From contig JARKOC010000466.1 of NCBI GenBank assembly GCA_029975915.1, forward strand, positions 1-64,000: a stretch of 64,000 bases of DNA. Reading direction: 5' to 3'. The notes under the pieces are model-generated. The model was not told where the DNA came from and did no database searches. It was given only the letters and a program-made list of their open reading frames with translations. Both the position numbers and the translations under genes were made by a program. This document shows, piece after piece, positions 9,951 to 17,860 of this stretch (positions within the stretch are counted from its first letter, which is position 1; the number at the start of each line of letters is the position of its first letter). This DNA comes from Bryobacteraceae bacterium (GTDB lineage Bacteria; Acidobacteriota; Terriglobia; Bryobacterales; Bryobacteraceae).

Positions 9951-11752
9951 TCCTGGTCTTGATACTGAAGCTGGTAGAGCTTCCAGTAGATGCCCTTCAG
10001 AGCCAGCAACTCCTGGTGGTTGCCTTGTTCGCGCAGTTCGCCCTTATGAAGCACCAAAATACGGTCTGCGCGCTGGATCGTGGAAAGCCTGTGGGCGATG
10101 ATCAGTGACGTGCGTCCCTCGACGAGCCGGCCCAGGGCTTCCCGCACGAGCATCTCGGTTTCCGTATCAACGCTCGAGGTTGCTTCATCCAGGATCAGGA
10201 ACTTCGGGTTGTGCGCCAGAGCGCGGGCGAAACTGATCAACTGTTTCTGCCCCGTCGACAGGCCTGCTCCGCGTTCCTTTACTTCATGATCAAATCCCTG
10301 TGGCAGGCTCTGGATAAATTCAAGCAGATTTACTTGATCAGCCGCCATCTCCACTGCCTCATCGCCGATCCGGTCAGTACCCAGACGGATGTTGCCGCCA
10401 ATGGTCCCGGTGAAAAGGTGCGGGTCCTGCAAAACAACACCGAAATGCCTTCGCAGATCCTTGGGATCCAACTCCCGGATGTCAACTCCTCCCACTCGGA
10501 TTGAGCCGCGCTGCACATCGTAGAATCTCAGCAGCAGCGACGCCAGCGTTGTCTTTCCCGCGCCAGTGTGGCCTACGGCTGCGACGGTCTCGCCGGGTTC
10601 AATCGTGAATGTGACATCTTTCAGGACCCAGTCCTCATCCTTGTACGCGAACCAGACCCCCTCAAACTCGACTCGGTGCGGCTCCTCGGGGAAAGGACGC
10701 CGCGTGGCCGGCGCAGCTATCTCCGGCTTGGTGTCCAGCAGTTCGAAGATCCTCTCGGCAGCCGTTGTCGCGGCCTGCAGTATGTTGTACTTCTCACTCA
10801 GATCCTGAATCGGCCTAAAGATGCGCATTCCGTATTGGAAGAACGCCACCATCACGCCCAGTGACAGGTTGTCCGCGCGCACCTGATACCCGCCCCAGGC
10901 GAGCAGGCCGGCGAAAGCCATCACCGAGACGAACTCCACTGCCGGGTAGAACCATCCATAGGCGTGGATGGTCTCCTTGTACGCCTCCATATGCTCACGA
11001 TTCACTTCATCGAAAGCCATGCGGCCTGCGGGTGCGCGGTTAAACAATTGAAGAACGCTCATTCCCGCGATGTGTTCCTGAAGGAACGAGTTGATTCGCG
11101 CAACGGCTGTCCTCACCCGGCGGTTGGCCGCCTGCACGGCGCGCCTGAACATCACCGTCGCCAGCACCACCAGCGGAGCCACCGCCACCAGCAACAACGT
11201 GAGCTTCGGGCTCAGGCTGAGCATGGTGGCCAGGATGAACGCCAGCACCAGAACGTCGCCAGCCATGGTGACAATCCCGGTGGCAAACAGTTCATTCAGC
11301 GCGTCCACATCCGTGGTGACGCGCGTGACCAGGCGCCCTACAGGGTTGCGGTCGTAGAATGCCAGGTCGAGTTCCTGGAGCCGGTTCATGGCATCCCGGC
11401 GGACATCGAACATCGCCCTTTGACCCACCCATTGCATCAGGTACTGCTGCGAGAAGTCGAGCAGCAGCCCAAGCAAAAGGACGACTCCGTAGATCAGGCA
11501 AATCTGAAGCAAGCCCTCCATCGGCTCCGTCGCGAGCCGTCCCTCAAGCCAGGGCAAGACAGACCCAGGAACTGGGGCCAGATACCGGTCAATCGCGATC
11601 TTCGACAGGAGCGGTCCGGAGACTTGCAGCACCGATGTGCCCAATAGGAACGCCAAGGCCAGCGCAATGTACCAACCGTAAGGCAGCGCATACCGGACCA
11701 GCCGCCGCGTGGTCCTACGGCCGCCTCCGGTGATCTGTTTCTCTCTTTCCAC
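9926..11752 (-). CDS. ABC exporter, MdlB/multidrug type (fused TMD-NBD)
   Basis: This is a 608-residue half-transporter. An exporter-type membrane domain of six helices spans about residues 20-320, with the EHIAGMSVLQLFNR coupling region. The nucleotide-binding domain has Walker A GHTGAGKTTL, a Q-loop (GVVLQDPHLF), signature LSTGQKQL in place of LSGGQ, Walker B FLILDEATS and the H-loop IIAHRLST. It probably acts as a homodimer or with a partner encoded elsewhere to export lipids or drugs. It is transcribed toward the aas operon and divergent from truB. Confidence 0.93.
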   Translation of the reverse strand: MEREKQITGGGRRTTRRLVRYALPYGWYIALALAFLLGTSVLQVSGPLLSKIAIDRYLAPVPGSVLPWLEGRLATEPMEGLLQICLIYGVVLLLGLLLDFSQQYLMQWVGQRAMFDVRRDAMNRLQELDLAFYDRNPVGRLVTRVTTDVDALNELFATGIVTMAGDVLVLAFILATMLSLSPKLTLLLVAVAPLVVLATVMFRRAVQAANRRVRTAVARINSFLQEHIAGMSVLQLFNRAPAGRMAFDEVNREHMEAYKETIHAYGWFYPAVEFVSVMAFAGLLAWGGYQVRADNLSLGVMVAFFQYGMRIFRPIQDLSEKYNILQAATTAAERIFELLDTKPEIAAPATRRPFPEEPHRVEFEGVWFAYKDEDWVLKDVTFTIEPGETVAAVGHTGAGKTTLASLLLRFYDVQRGSIRVGGVDIRELDPKDLRRHFGVVLQDPHLFTGTIGGNIRLGTDRIGDEAVEMAADQVNLLEFIQSLPQGFDHEVKERGAGLSTGQKQLISFARALAHNPKFLILDEATSSVDTETEMLVREALGRLVEGRTSLIIAHRLSTIQRADRILVLHKGELREQGNHQELLALKGIYWKLYQLQYQDQDQLPARPA

Positions 11753-11811
11753 CTTAGTCCAGTTTAGCCGTCTGAATCCGCCGCGTCCGTGTTCCTAGCT
11801 CGATGCGTGGA

Positions 11812-11817
11812 TACAAT
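11812..11817 (+). promoter_or_regulatory. candidate -10 element for truB
   Basis: TACAAT lies 38 nt before the truB ATG in the 103-nt divergent gap shared with the ABC exporter. No convincing -35 hexamer was found at 16-18 nt, so this is weak. An AT-rich TTAATAATTG tract follows it. Confidence 0.3.
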
Positions 11818-11855
11818 TAATAATTGCACCCTGTGCCCGGGCTCTTGATTCTCCT

Positions 11856-12737
11856 ATGAATGGACTGATTGTCGTCGATAAACCGCAAGGATGGACCTCG
11901 CACGACGTGGTGGCCAAGATGCGCCGTATCGCCGGCACCCGCAAAATCGGCCACCTCGGTACGCTCGATCCTCTGGCCACAGGCGTTCTGCCCCTGCTGC
12001 TGAACCGTGCCACCCGTTTGGCGCAATTTTTCACGCAAAACGACAAGGTCTATGAAGGGGTGATCCGTTTCGGATTTGCCACTGATTCATATGACGCCGA
12101 CGGTGAGCCCGCCGGTCCTGACACACACCCCTTCATTGAGCGAGAGTCACTGGAGCGCGCATTGGACCGTTTTCGAGGAAGATTCGAACAGGTTCCGCCT
12201 CCAGTTTCGGCGAAAAGAATCGACGGCAGAAAGGCCTACGAACTTGCCCGCAAGAAGGTTGACGTGAAACTGCCGCCAGTCGAAGTCACGGTTCACGCGC
12301 TCGACCTGCTCGATCTCAACGGCCGGGACGCCCGGGTCCGTGTCCACTGCTCCAGCGGCACGTATGTGAGATCCATCGCCCACGAGGCGGGACAGATCCT
12401 TGGCTGCGGATCCCATCTGGCCTCTCTCCGCCGCATTCAATCAGGCCCGTTCACCGCTGATTCCTCACACACCATCGATCAGCTTCAAGAACTGGCTGAC
12501 GCTTCCAGGCTGGAGGAAGCACTCCTTCCAGCCGCGCACCTGTTGCCCGAGTTGCCCCTGGAGATCGTGGACTCGATTACGGAAGCTCAGATCAGGAACG
12601 GGCGCGATTTCCGGGTCAGCCCATTCCGCGGACGCGGCGAGGCGCGCTTGGTCAAAGCAGTGGCACGGTCAGGCGAACTCATCGCGATTGGCGAGATTGT
12701 CCTGCCGAACCTCTACCATCCCATCCTGGTTCTCTGA
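11856..12737 (+). CDS. truB: tRNA pseudouridine synthase B
   Basis: This 293-residue TruB makes pseudouridine 55 in the T-loop of tRNAs. The start MNGLIVVDKPQGWTSHDVV is family-typical. The catalytic motif GHLGTLDPLATG, with the conserved Asp, lies near residues 34-45. GSGTYVRSIA is present as SSGTYVRSIAHEAG near 167. A C-terminal PUA-like region runs from about 230 (RNGRDFRVSPF). No ribosome-binding site is evident. It ends 25 nt from the convergent glmU stop. It stands alone instead of in the frequent rbfA-truB-rpsO order. Confidence 0.96.
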   Translation: MNGLIVVDKPQGWTSHDVVAKMRRIAGTRKIGHLGTLDPLATGVLPLLLNRATRLAQFFTQNDKVYEGVIRFGFATDSYDADGEPAGPDTHPFIERESLERALDRFRGRFEQVPPPVSAKRIDGRKAYELARKKVDVKLPPVEVTVHALDLLDLNGRDARVRVHCSSGTYVRSIAHEAGQILGCGSHLASLRRIQSGPFTADSSHTIDQLQELADASRLEEALLPAAHLLPELPLEIVDSITEAQIRNGRDFRVSPFRGRGEARLVKAVARSGELIAIGEIVLPNLYHPILVL

Positions 12738-12762
12738 CAGCCGTGCGGCGCGCCCATCCGGG

Positions 12763-14142
12763 CTAGCTCTCCCGGCGCTTCTTCGCCCACCCGTTCTTGA
12801 CCAACTGCCGTGAGCGCCCGATCGCCAGCGCGTCCTCGGGGACCTTCTCTGTGATGACGCTGCCCGCAGCCACATATGATCCCCGTCCCACTTCAACCGG
12901 AGCGATGAGCGTCGAATTGCTGCCAACGAACGCTCCATCGCCAACCATCGTCGGATGTTTCTTTTTGCCGTCGTAGTTGCACGTGATCGTGCCTGCCCCA
13001 ATGTTGACGCCCTTGCCGATGGTCGCATCGCCAAGATACGCCAGATGCATCGCCTTGGAATCGCTTCCAAACCGAGTCTTCTTCAACTCCACAAAGTTGC
13101 CCACCGACGCGCCACTTTCCACGACCGCTCCCATGCGTAGCCGGGCATATGGGCCAACCTCTGCGCCCGCCTCCAGCGCCGAGTCGATCACGCAGGAAAA
13201 CGGATGGACCACCGCGCCGTCGCCCAAATTCGCGTTTTCCAGTATCGAGTGACTGCCCACCCGGCAATCCTGTCCAACCCTCGTCCGTCCGCGCAATTGC
13301 GCGCCTGTTTCAATAATGGTGTCCGGACCAACCTCCACCCATGTGTCAATCGACACCGTCTCGGGCCGCTCGATGGTGACGCCGGCGGTCATTAGTGCCA
13401 AGGCTTTGCGCTTCCGCAGCATCCCGTCCACCTCCGCCAATTCCACACGGTTGTTGATGCCGACGGTCTCAGCCGGGTCCGGCACCTCGAACGGTGCTGT
13501 CTTCATCCCCGAGGCTCGCAATGTCTCCACCATATCGGTCAAGTAGATCTCACCCGACGCCGGATTCGGCTTGATCGAAGCCAGGTGCGGCCACAGCGGC
13601 TCTGCCTCGAAGCAGTAAATACCTGAGTTCAATTCCCTCACCAATTTCTCTTCCGCCGTCGCCGCTTTCTCTTCCACCACCCGCGCCACGAACCCATCCT
13701 CGCGGAAGATGCGCCCGTAGCCGCGCGGATTTTCCAGCACCACGGTCACCAGCGTCGCCGCCGCGACGCCCACCTCCCGGTGATGGGCCACAAGCGCATT
13801 GAGCGTTTCGCCGCGCAGCAGCGGGCAATCGCCATACATCACCACCACTTTGCCGGTGGCATGGTGTGGCAGATGGCGGCAGACTAGCACGGCGTGACCC
13901 GTGCCCAATTGCTCCTCCTGAGTCTGGAAGTGAACTCCAAGGTGGCCCATCGCTTCCCGGACCTTTTCGCCCTGATGGCCAACCACTACGGTGATCCGGT
14001 CTGCTGGCGCGATCTCCATCGCCGCCCGGATCACGTGTTCGATCAATGGGGCTCCGCCCGCCTTGTGCAGGACTTTTGCCAGCTTGGATTTCATGCGGGT
14101 CCCATAGCCCGCCGCCAGGATGATCACTGATACGTCTTGCAT
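12763..14142 (-). CDS. glmU: bifunctional UDP-GlcNAc pyrophosphorylase / GlcN-1-P acetyltransferase
   Basis: This 459-residue GlmU makes UDP-GlcNAc for peptidoglycan. The N-terminal uridylyltransferase domain starts VIILAAGYGTRMKS, with QLGTGHAV, YGDCPLL and NSGIYCF. The C-terminal left-handed beta-helix has hexapeptide repeats and the acetyltransferase signature YLGDATIGKGVNIGAGTITCNYDG. Length and motifs are normal. It follows yvcK by 15 nt in an apparent TPR-yvcK-glmU operon, which fits because both proteins serve cell-wall precursor supply. Confidence 0.97.
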   Translation of the reverse strand: MQDVSVIILAAGYGTRMKSKLAKVLHKAGGAPLIEHVIRAAMEIAPADRITVVVGHQGEKVREAMGHLGVHFQTQEEQLGTGHAVLVCRHLPHHATGKVVVMYGDCPLLRGETLNALVAHHREVGVAAATLVTVVLENPRGYGRIFREDGFVARVVEEKAATAEEKLVRELNSGIYCFEAEPLWPHLASIKPNPASGEIYLTDMVETLRASGMKTAPFEVPDPAETVGINNRVELAEVDGMLRKRKALALMTAGVTIERPETVSIDTWVEVGPDTIIETGAQLRGRTRVGQDCRVGSHSILENANLGDGAVVHPFSCVIDSALEAGAEVGPYARLRMGAVVESGASVGNFVELKKTRFGSDSKAMHLAYLGDATIGKGVNIGAGTITCNYDGKKKHPTMVGDGAFVGSNSTLIAPVEVGRGSYVAAGSVITEKVPEDALAIGRSRQLVKNGWAKKRRES

Positions 14143-14157
14143 GTGACTTTTATTGTC

Positions 14158-15225
14158 TCAAGCGGACTTCCTCATCTGGAGATTCAGTCTCGCCCTCCGT
14201 CCCCGTTTGGCCAGTTGGAGCGCCACCCGCGCCGCCGCCGTTGGATCGTGCCTCACTTTCTCGCCGGGTTCAAGCAACGGCGTGTAGACCAGCTCGATGC
14301 CCATTTTCCGGATCGCCTCCAGGTCGTTCACCACGGGCATCGCGCTCTGGCTCGCATACCGCCTGCGGGCCGGAGCCGCCACCGGCGCGCTGTTCACCAC
14401 GGCCACATCCACCACTTTCGTCCCTGCGTGGTCGCAGATTGCCTTGATGTGCCCAGCCGCAGTCAGCCCTGTTGTTTCTCCCGGCTGTGACATCAGATTG
14501 ACAAAGCAGGCCTTCAGCGCCTTGGACCGGCGGATCGCAGACGGAATCCCATCCACCAGGAGGTTGGGCACGATGCTGGTGAAAAGCGAGCCAGGCCCAA
14601 GCGTAATCAAGTCCGCCTCACGGATCGCTTTCAGGGTCTCTTGCAGCGGCCTGCAACCTCCGGGAAGCAATTCGATTCTGGCGATAGGCGTCGTACTCCG
14701 GCTGATCCTGCTTTCGCCATCGACAACGCTGCCGTCCTCAAGATGCGCCCTCAGCGTGACTTTGGCGGCGGTCGATGGGTAAATGTGACCCGAAATGGCC
14801 AGCACTTCCGAACTCAGCTTTACAGCCTGGCTGAAATCACCGGTCACCTGGCTCATCACGGTCAGAAAAAGGTTTCCGAAACTGTGGCCGCGCAATCCCC
14901 GGCCTGATGCGAAACGAAAACTGAACAGCCGGGTCAGCAATCCCTCGTCTTCGGCCAGCGCCACCATGCAATTGCGGATGTCCCCAGGAGGCAGGACATC
15001 GAATTCACGTCTCAACCTGCCCGAGCTGCCTCCGTCGTCGGTCACCGTTACCACCGCGGTGATGTCCATTGGCGGATGTGGCGACTGCTGCGCGACCGAA
15101 TGCGCATAAAGTTTGAGCCCTTTGAGAAGGGTGGATAGCCCGTTGCCGCCACCTATGGAAACTACTCGCAATGGCGACCTTGAACTCAGATCCGGAGCAC
15201 CGCCCTTTCCCATGCTGGCGCTCAT
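14158..15225 (-). CDS. yvcK: YvcK/CofD-fold protein (gluconeogenesis/cell-shape factor)
   Basis: Starting at MSASMGKGG (15225), just after the upstream stop, gives 355 residues. A much longer in-frame extension to 15591 is antisense-like and overlaps the TPR gene, so I rejected it. Conserved YvcK features are VVSIGGGNGLSTLLKGLK, VTDDGGSSGRLR, PPGDIRNCMVAL, HSFGNLFL and LGPGSLFTSI. YvcK binds UDP-sugars and is needed for correct peptidoglycan synthesis on gluconeogenic carbon in Bacillus and Mycobacterium. Adjacency to glmU, which makes UDP-GlcNAc, supports that role here. Confidence 0.92.
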   Translation of the reverse strand: MSASMGKGGAPDLSSRSPLRVVSIGGGNGLSTLLKGLKLYAHSVAQQSPHPPMDITAVVTVTDDGGSSGRLRREFDVLPPGDIRNCMVALAEDEGLLTRLFSFRFASGRGLRGHSFGNLFLTVMSQVTGDFSQAVKLSSEVLAISGHIYPSTAAKVTLRAHLEDGSVVDGESRISRSTTPIARIELLPGGCRPLQETLKAIREADLITLGPGSLFTSIVPNLLVDGIPSAIRRSKALKACFVNLMSQPGETTGLTAAGHIKAICDHAGTKVVDVAVVNSAPVAAPARRRYASQSAMPVVNDLEAIRKMGIELVYTPLLEPGEKVRHDPTAAARVALQLAKRGRRARLNLQMRKSA

Positions 15226-15233
15226 GGTATGCG

Positions 15234-15779
15234 TCACCGCTCGCCGGCGAGGACTTGCGCGATGACCGGATCTTTGAGCAACGGTTGGAAATCGGCGTCG
15301 CTGCGGGCGAATGAACGGAGTGACGGATCCATCTCCACCGCCAGTTGCAGGTGAACGGCGGCGCCGGATACATCCCCTTCCAATCCGCTGGCCAGAGCAA
15401 GCGCATACCGCACATGCGGGCCATCTCCCATCGAAAGAGCCTTTTGCAGATGAATCAGCGCCTCGGCAAAGCGCCTGCCGTTGATCATGGCCACGGCGTA
15501 TGTGTAGTAGTCTTCTGAGGTCTTCAATTCCGGTTTGGCCTGTTCCAGCCTCTGCTCGCAGATCCTCGCGTACATGCGGGCCGATTCGCAAACCGAGATC
15601 TGCGGCCCGGCGCCAGCCTGAGAAAACACAGCTTTCGCGCCGGCATAATCTCCCTTTGTGAACAACTTCATTGCCTGCGCGAACAGTCCGGTCTGTTCCT
15701 TCGCATCCATCGGAGCCGGCGGTTTCGTGCCGGTCTGTTTGGAATCCGCTTGTTTAGTCGCTTTCTTCATGATCCTCAA
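15234..15779 (-). CDS. small TPR protein upstream of yvcK
   Basis: This 181-residue protein has a Lys/Thr/Pro-rich N-terminal tail and TPR-like helices: QAMKLFTKGDYAGAKAVFSQA near residue 35, YTYAVAMINGRRFAEALIHLQKAL near 92, and LASGLEGDVSGAAVHLQLAVEMDPS near 128. It lacks a signal peptide and membrane segment. An alternative start is M4 at 15770. It is the first gene of the yvcK-glmU operon, 8 nt before the yvcK start. A scaffold role is guessed from the repeats only. Confidence 0.8.
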   Translation of the reverse strand: MRIMKKATKQADSKQTGTKPPAPMDAKEQTGLFAQAMKLFTKGDYAGAKAVFSQAGAGPQISVCESARMYARICEQRLEQAKPELKTSEDYYTYAVAMINGRRFAEALIHLQKALSMGDGPHVRYALALASGLEGDVSGAAVHLQLAVEMDPSLRSFARSDADFQPLLKDPVIAQVLAGER

Positions 15780-16265
15780 CGCCCGGTTGTCCTACGGATC
15801 ATCGGGCGAACACTTACCTTAAGACACAATCTTCCATTGTCACGCAACCCTGGCTTCCAGCGCTACCTCAACCGCGACCAGCGCGCGGCCGAATCCATTC
15901 CCGTCTGGATATTCTCTCTATTGTAGGTGCCCGCTGCTCAGTGTCAACAGAGAACGACCGGCTCATCAGGGTCGAACGCGCCATCCGGCCTTGCGCGGCT
16001 GTTCTGGCGCCTGCCTTCGCTGGAATCACTCGCGGTCAGAATGTTGAGGCGCCAGTCGCCGGCACTGCGCGCGTCTGAACGAGGAGAGCTCGGAGGACGA
16101 AAATCAGCCTTCACCGGCGCCTCACGTCTGGCATGATATCGTATCGCGCGGCTCCGCGCCGCATTAGAGCTTGATCCGCTTGGCCGCCCTTGGACGTAAG
16201 ACCTGTTTTCACGCCCAACCCGGGCTGCCACTCTAAAGCGGGGCATCTCCGCGTCCGATAGTCCC
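15780..16265. other. 485-nt intergenic region
   Basis: This divergent gap separates the TPR-yvcK-glmU operon from the plus-strand small-membrane-protein operon. Besides the minus-strand promoter near 15920-15947 I see no gene, RNA cloverleaf or riboswitch-like fold. The stretch 16130-16250 has short GC-rich palindromes (for example GCGCGGCTCCGCGC) that could form the leader of the plus-strand operon. Confidence 0.5.
15920..15947 (-). promoter_or_regulatory. sigma70-type promoter for TPR-yvcK-glmU operon
   Basis: On the minus strand a perfect TTGACA (15942-15947) and TACAAT (15920-15925, five of six) are separated by 16 nt. This is the best promoter match I found in the window. Transcription would begin near 15913, leaving a leader of about 134 nt before the first gene. 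Confidence 0.7.
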
Positions 16266-16481
16266 ATGAGGGATGACCTGATGCCTTCACGCTCCGCCCG
16301 CCCAGCCACACTCGCATTTTGCCTCCTGCTGATTTCTGCGCGGCAGGCCGCCGCTTACACCGATCCCGGATCCGGCGCCCTGCTGCTCCAGATCCTCGGC
16401 GGCGCGGCCGTCGGCTGTCTCTTCTACCTGCGCAAGATCCTGGGATTCTTCGGCCGCAAGAGCAGGCCGTCCGATCAATGA
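16266..16481 (+). CDS. small membrane protein (DPGSG motif)
   Basis: This 71-residue protein has a signal-like hydrophobic start (LAFCLLLISARQAAA), then YTDPGSGALLLQ and a membrane helix (ILGGAAVGCLFYL) followed by a basic tail RKILGFFGRKSR. The YTDPGSGALLLQ type of small protein recurs in front of methyltransferase and sulfatase genes in several phyla, as recalled family knowledge. An in-frame M6 at 16281 is an alternative start. Its stop overlaps the next start as ATGA. It may anchor or scaffold the following enzymes, but the function is unknown. Confidence 0.75.
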   Translation: MRDDLMPSRSARPATLAFCLLLISARQAAAYTDPGSGALLLQILGGAAVGCLFYLRKILGFFGRKSRPSDQ

Positions 16482-17860
16482 CGGTCACAGGGGCGCGCTC
16501 GTTTCGTGATCCGGACGGTTGTGTAGTCCGCTGTGGCTCACGCATCTTGCGCAGTGTGGCCCCACAGGCCGTTGATTCCCTCAGGGATTTCCTTTCCAGC
16601 CAGACAGCGATCGATCTCACCGCGCGCGGCGACTTGGTCGGCACTTGGGAAATCCGGGAGGTCGAAGGTCCCGGCGCCTGGTTCGAACACGAGAGAATCC
16701 CTTTCCCCTCATACCCTTACGAGTGGAGTCCAGCCATGCTCCAGGCAGCCGCACGTCTGACCGCCGGACTTGCCCTTCGCCTTCACAAAGATGGACTCGG
16801 GCTCAAGGACGCCACCCCGTACAACGTCTTGTTCAAAGGACCCAAACCCGTCTTCGTCGACCTGCTTTCGGTCGAGCGCCGCACTCCTGGCGACCCGGTT
16901 TGGCGTCCCTACGCCCAGTTCGCCTCCACTTTCCTGCTTCCGCTTGCCCTCAACAGCCGCCTCGGACTCCCCATCCGCGATCTCCTCATCATGAACCGCG
17001 ACGGCATCCCGCCCGAACTCGCCTGGCGCTTGCTCCCATTCGCCGCAAAGCTCCGCTTCCCGTTCCGCAGTCTCGTCACTGTTCCTGAATTGCTCAGCCG
17101 CATGAATCTGGTAAAGCAGTCACACTACCAATCAGGCTCAACCACTGATCCTGAACGCGCCAGCTTTACCCTCGAATTCTTTTACCGCCGTCTTCAGCGC
17201 CACGTTGAGCGCCTCACCCCCGATTCCGAGTCCCAATCGCACTGGACCGGCTATCTAGGCAATCTCAGCTACGCGCCCGAGGAGTTTGAAATCAAGGCCA
17301 GATTCGTCTCTGACGCCTTGAGCCGGACCGCGCCGGCCAGCGTGCTCGACGTCGGCTGCAATACTGGCTTTTTCAGCCTGGATGCGGCCCGCAAAGGCGC
17401 CGAAGTCGTCGCTATCGACTACGACGAAGCCGTCGTTGATCGCGTCTGGCGCGCCGCGTCGGCCCAAAATCTGAACGTTTTACCCTTGGTCGTCAACCTG
17501 GCCCGGCCCACCCCCGCGCTTGGATGGCGCGATTCCGAGTGCCAGTCCTTCCTTGACCGCGCGCATGGCCGATTCGACCTCGTCCTCATGCTCGCCGTCA
17601 TCCACCACATGATGGTGACTGAGCGCATTCCTCTCGACGAAGTCCTCCGCCTTGCCGCCGACCTCACCCGCCGGACGGCCGTGATCGAGTACGTTGACCC
17701 GCGCGACCCAATGTTCCGGCAGATCGCCCGCGGCCGGGATCACCTCCACTCCAGCCTCACCGTGGACGCTTTCGCCTCAGCCGCGGAACGACACTTTGCC
17801 GTCGAGCATTCAGTGGAGGTCAATCCGACACGCCGCCTGTTCCTGATGAGGAAGAAATGA
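16478..17860 (+). CDS. kinase-like domain fused to SAM methyltransferase
   Basis: The ATG at 16478 overlaps the upstream stop and gives 460 residues. The N-terminal half includes LHKDGLGLKDATPYNVLFKGPKPVFVDL near residues 105-130. This mimics the catalytic loop and DFG region of kinase-fold enzymes (Asp, then Asn, then Asp), although HGD is replaced by LKD. The C-terminal half is a class I methyltransferase: VLDVGCNTGFFSLDAA near 290, VAIDYDEA, then FDLVLMLAVIHHM. Related proteins are usually annotated simply as methyltransferases. The substrate is unknown. The neighbours suggest modification of a surface glycan or lipid. Confidence 0.8.
   Translation: MTVTGARSFRDPDGCVVRCGSRILRSVAPQAVDSLRDFLSSQTAIDLTARGDLVGTWEIREVEGPGAWFEHERIPFPSYPYEWSPAMLQAAARLTAGLALRLHKDGLGLKDATPYNVLFKGPKPVFVDLLSVERRTPGDPVWRPYAQFASTFLLPLALNSRLGLPIRDLLIMNRDGIPPELAWRLLPFAAKLRFPFRSLVTVPELLSRMNLVKQSHYQSGSTTDPERASFTLEFFYRRLQRHVERLTPDSESQSHWTGYLGNLSYAPEEFEIKARFVSDALSRTAPASVLDVGCNTGFFSLDAARKGAEVVAIDYDEAVVDRVWRAASAQNLNVLPLVVNLARPTPALGWRDSECQSFLDRAHGRFDLVLMLAVIHHMMVTERIPLDEVLRLAADLTRRTAVIEYVDPRDPMFRQIARGRDHLHSSLTVDAFASAAERHFAVEHSVEVNPTRRLFLMRKK

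Noticed and set aside
15226..15591. Long N-terminal extension of YvcK
   Set aside because: It overlaps the TPR gene in another frame and has no YvcK homology; MSASM directly after the upstream stop is a better start.
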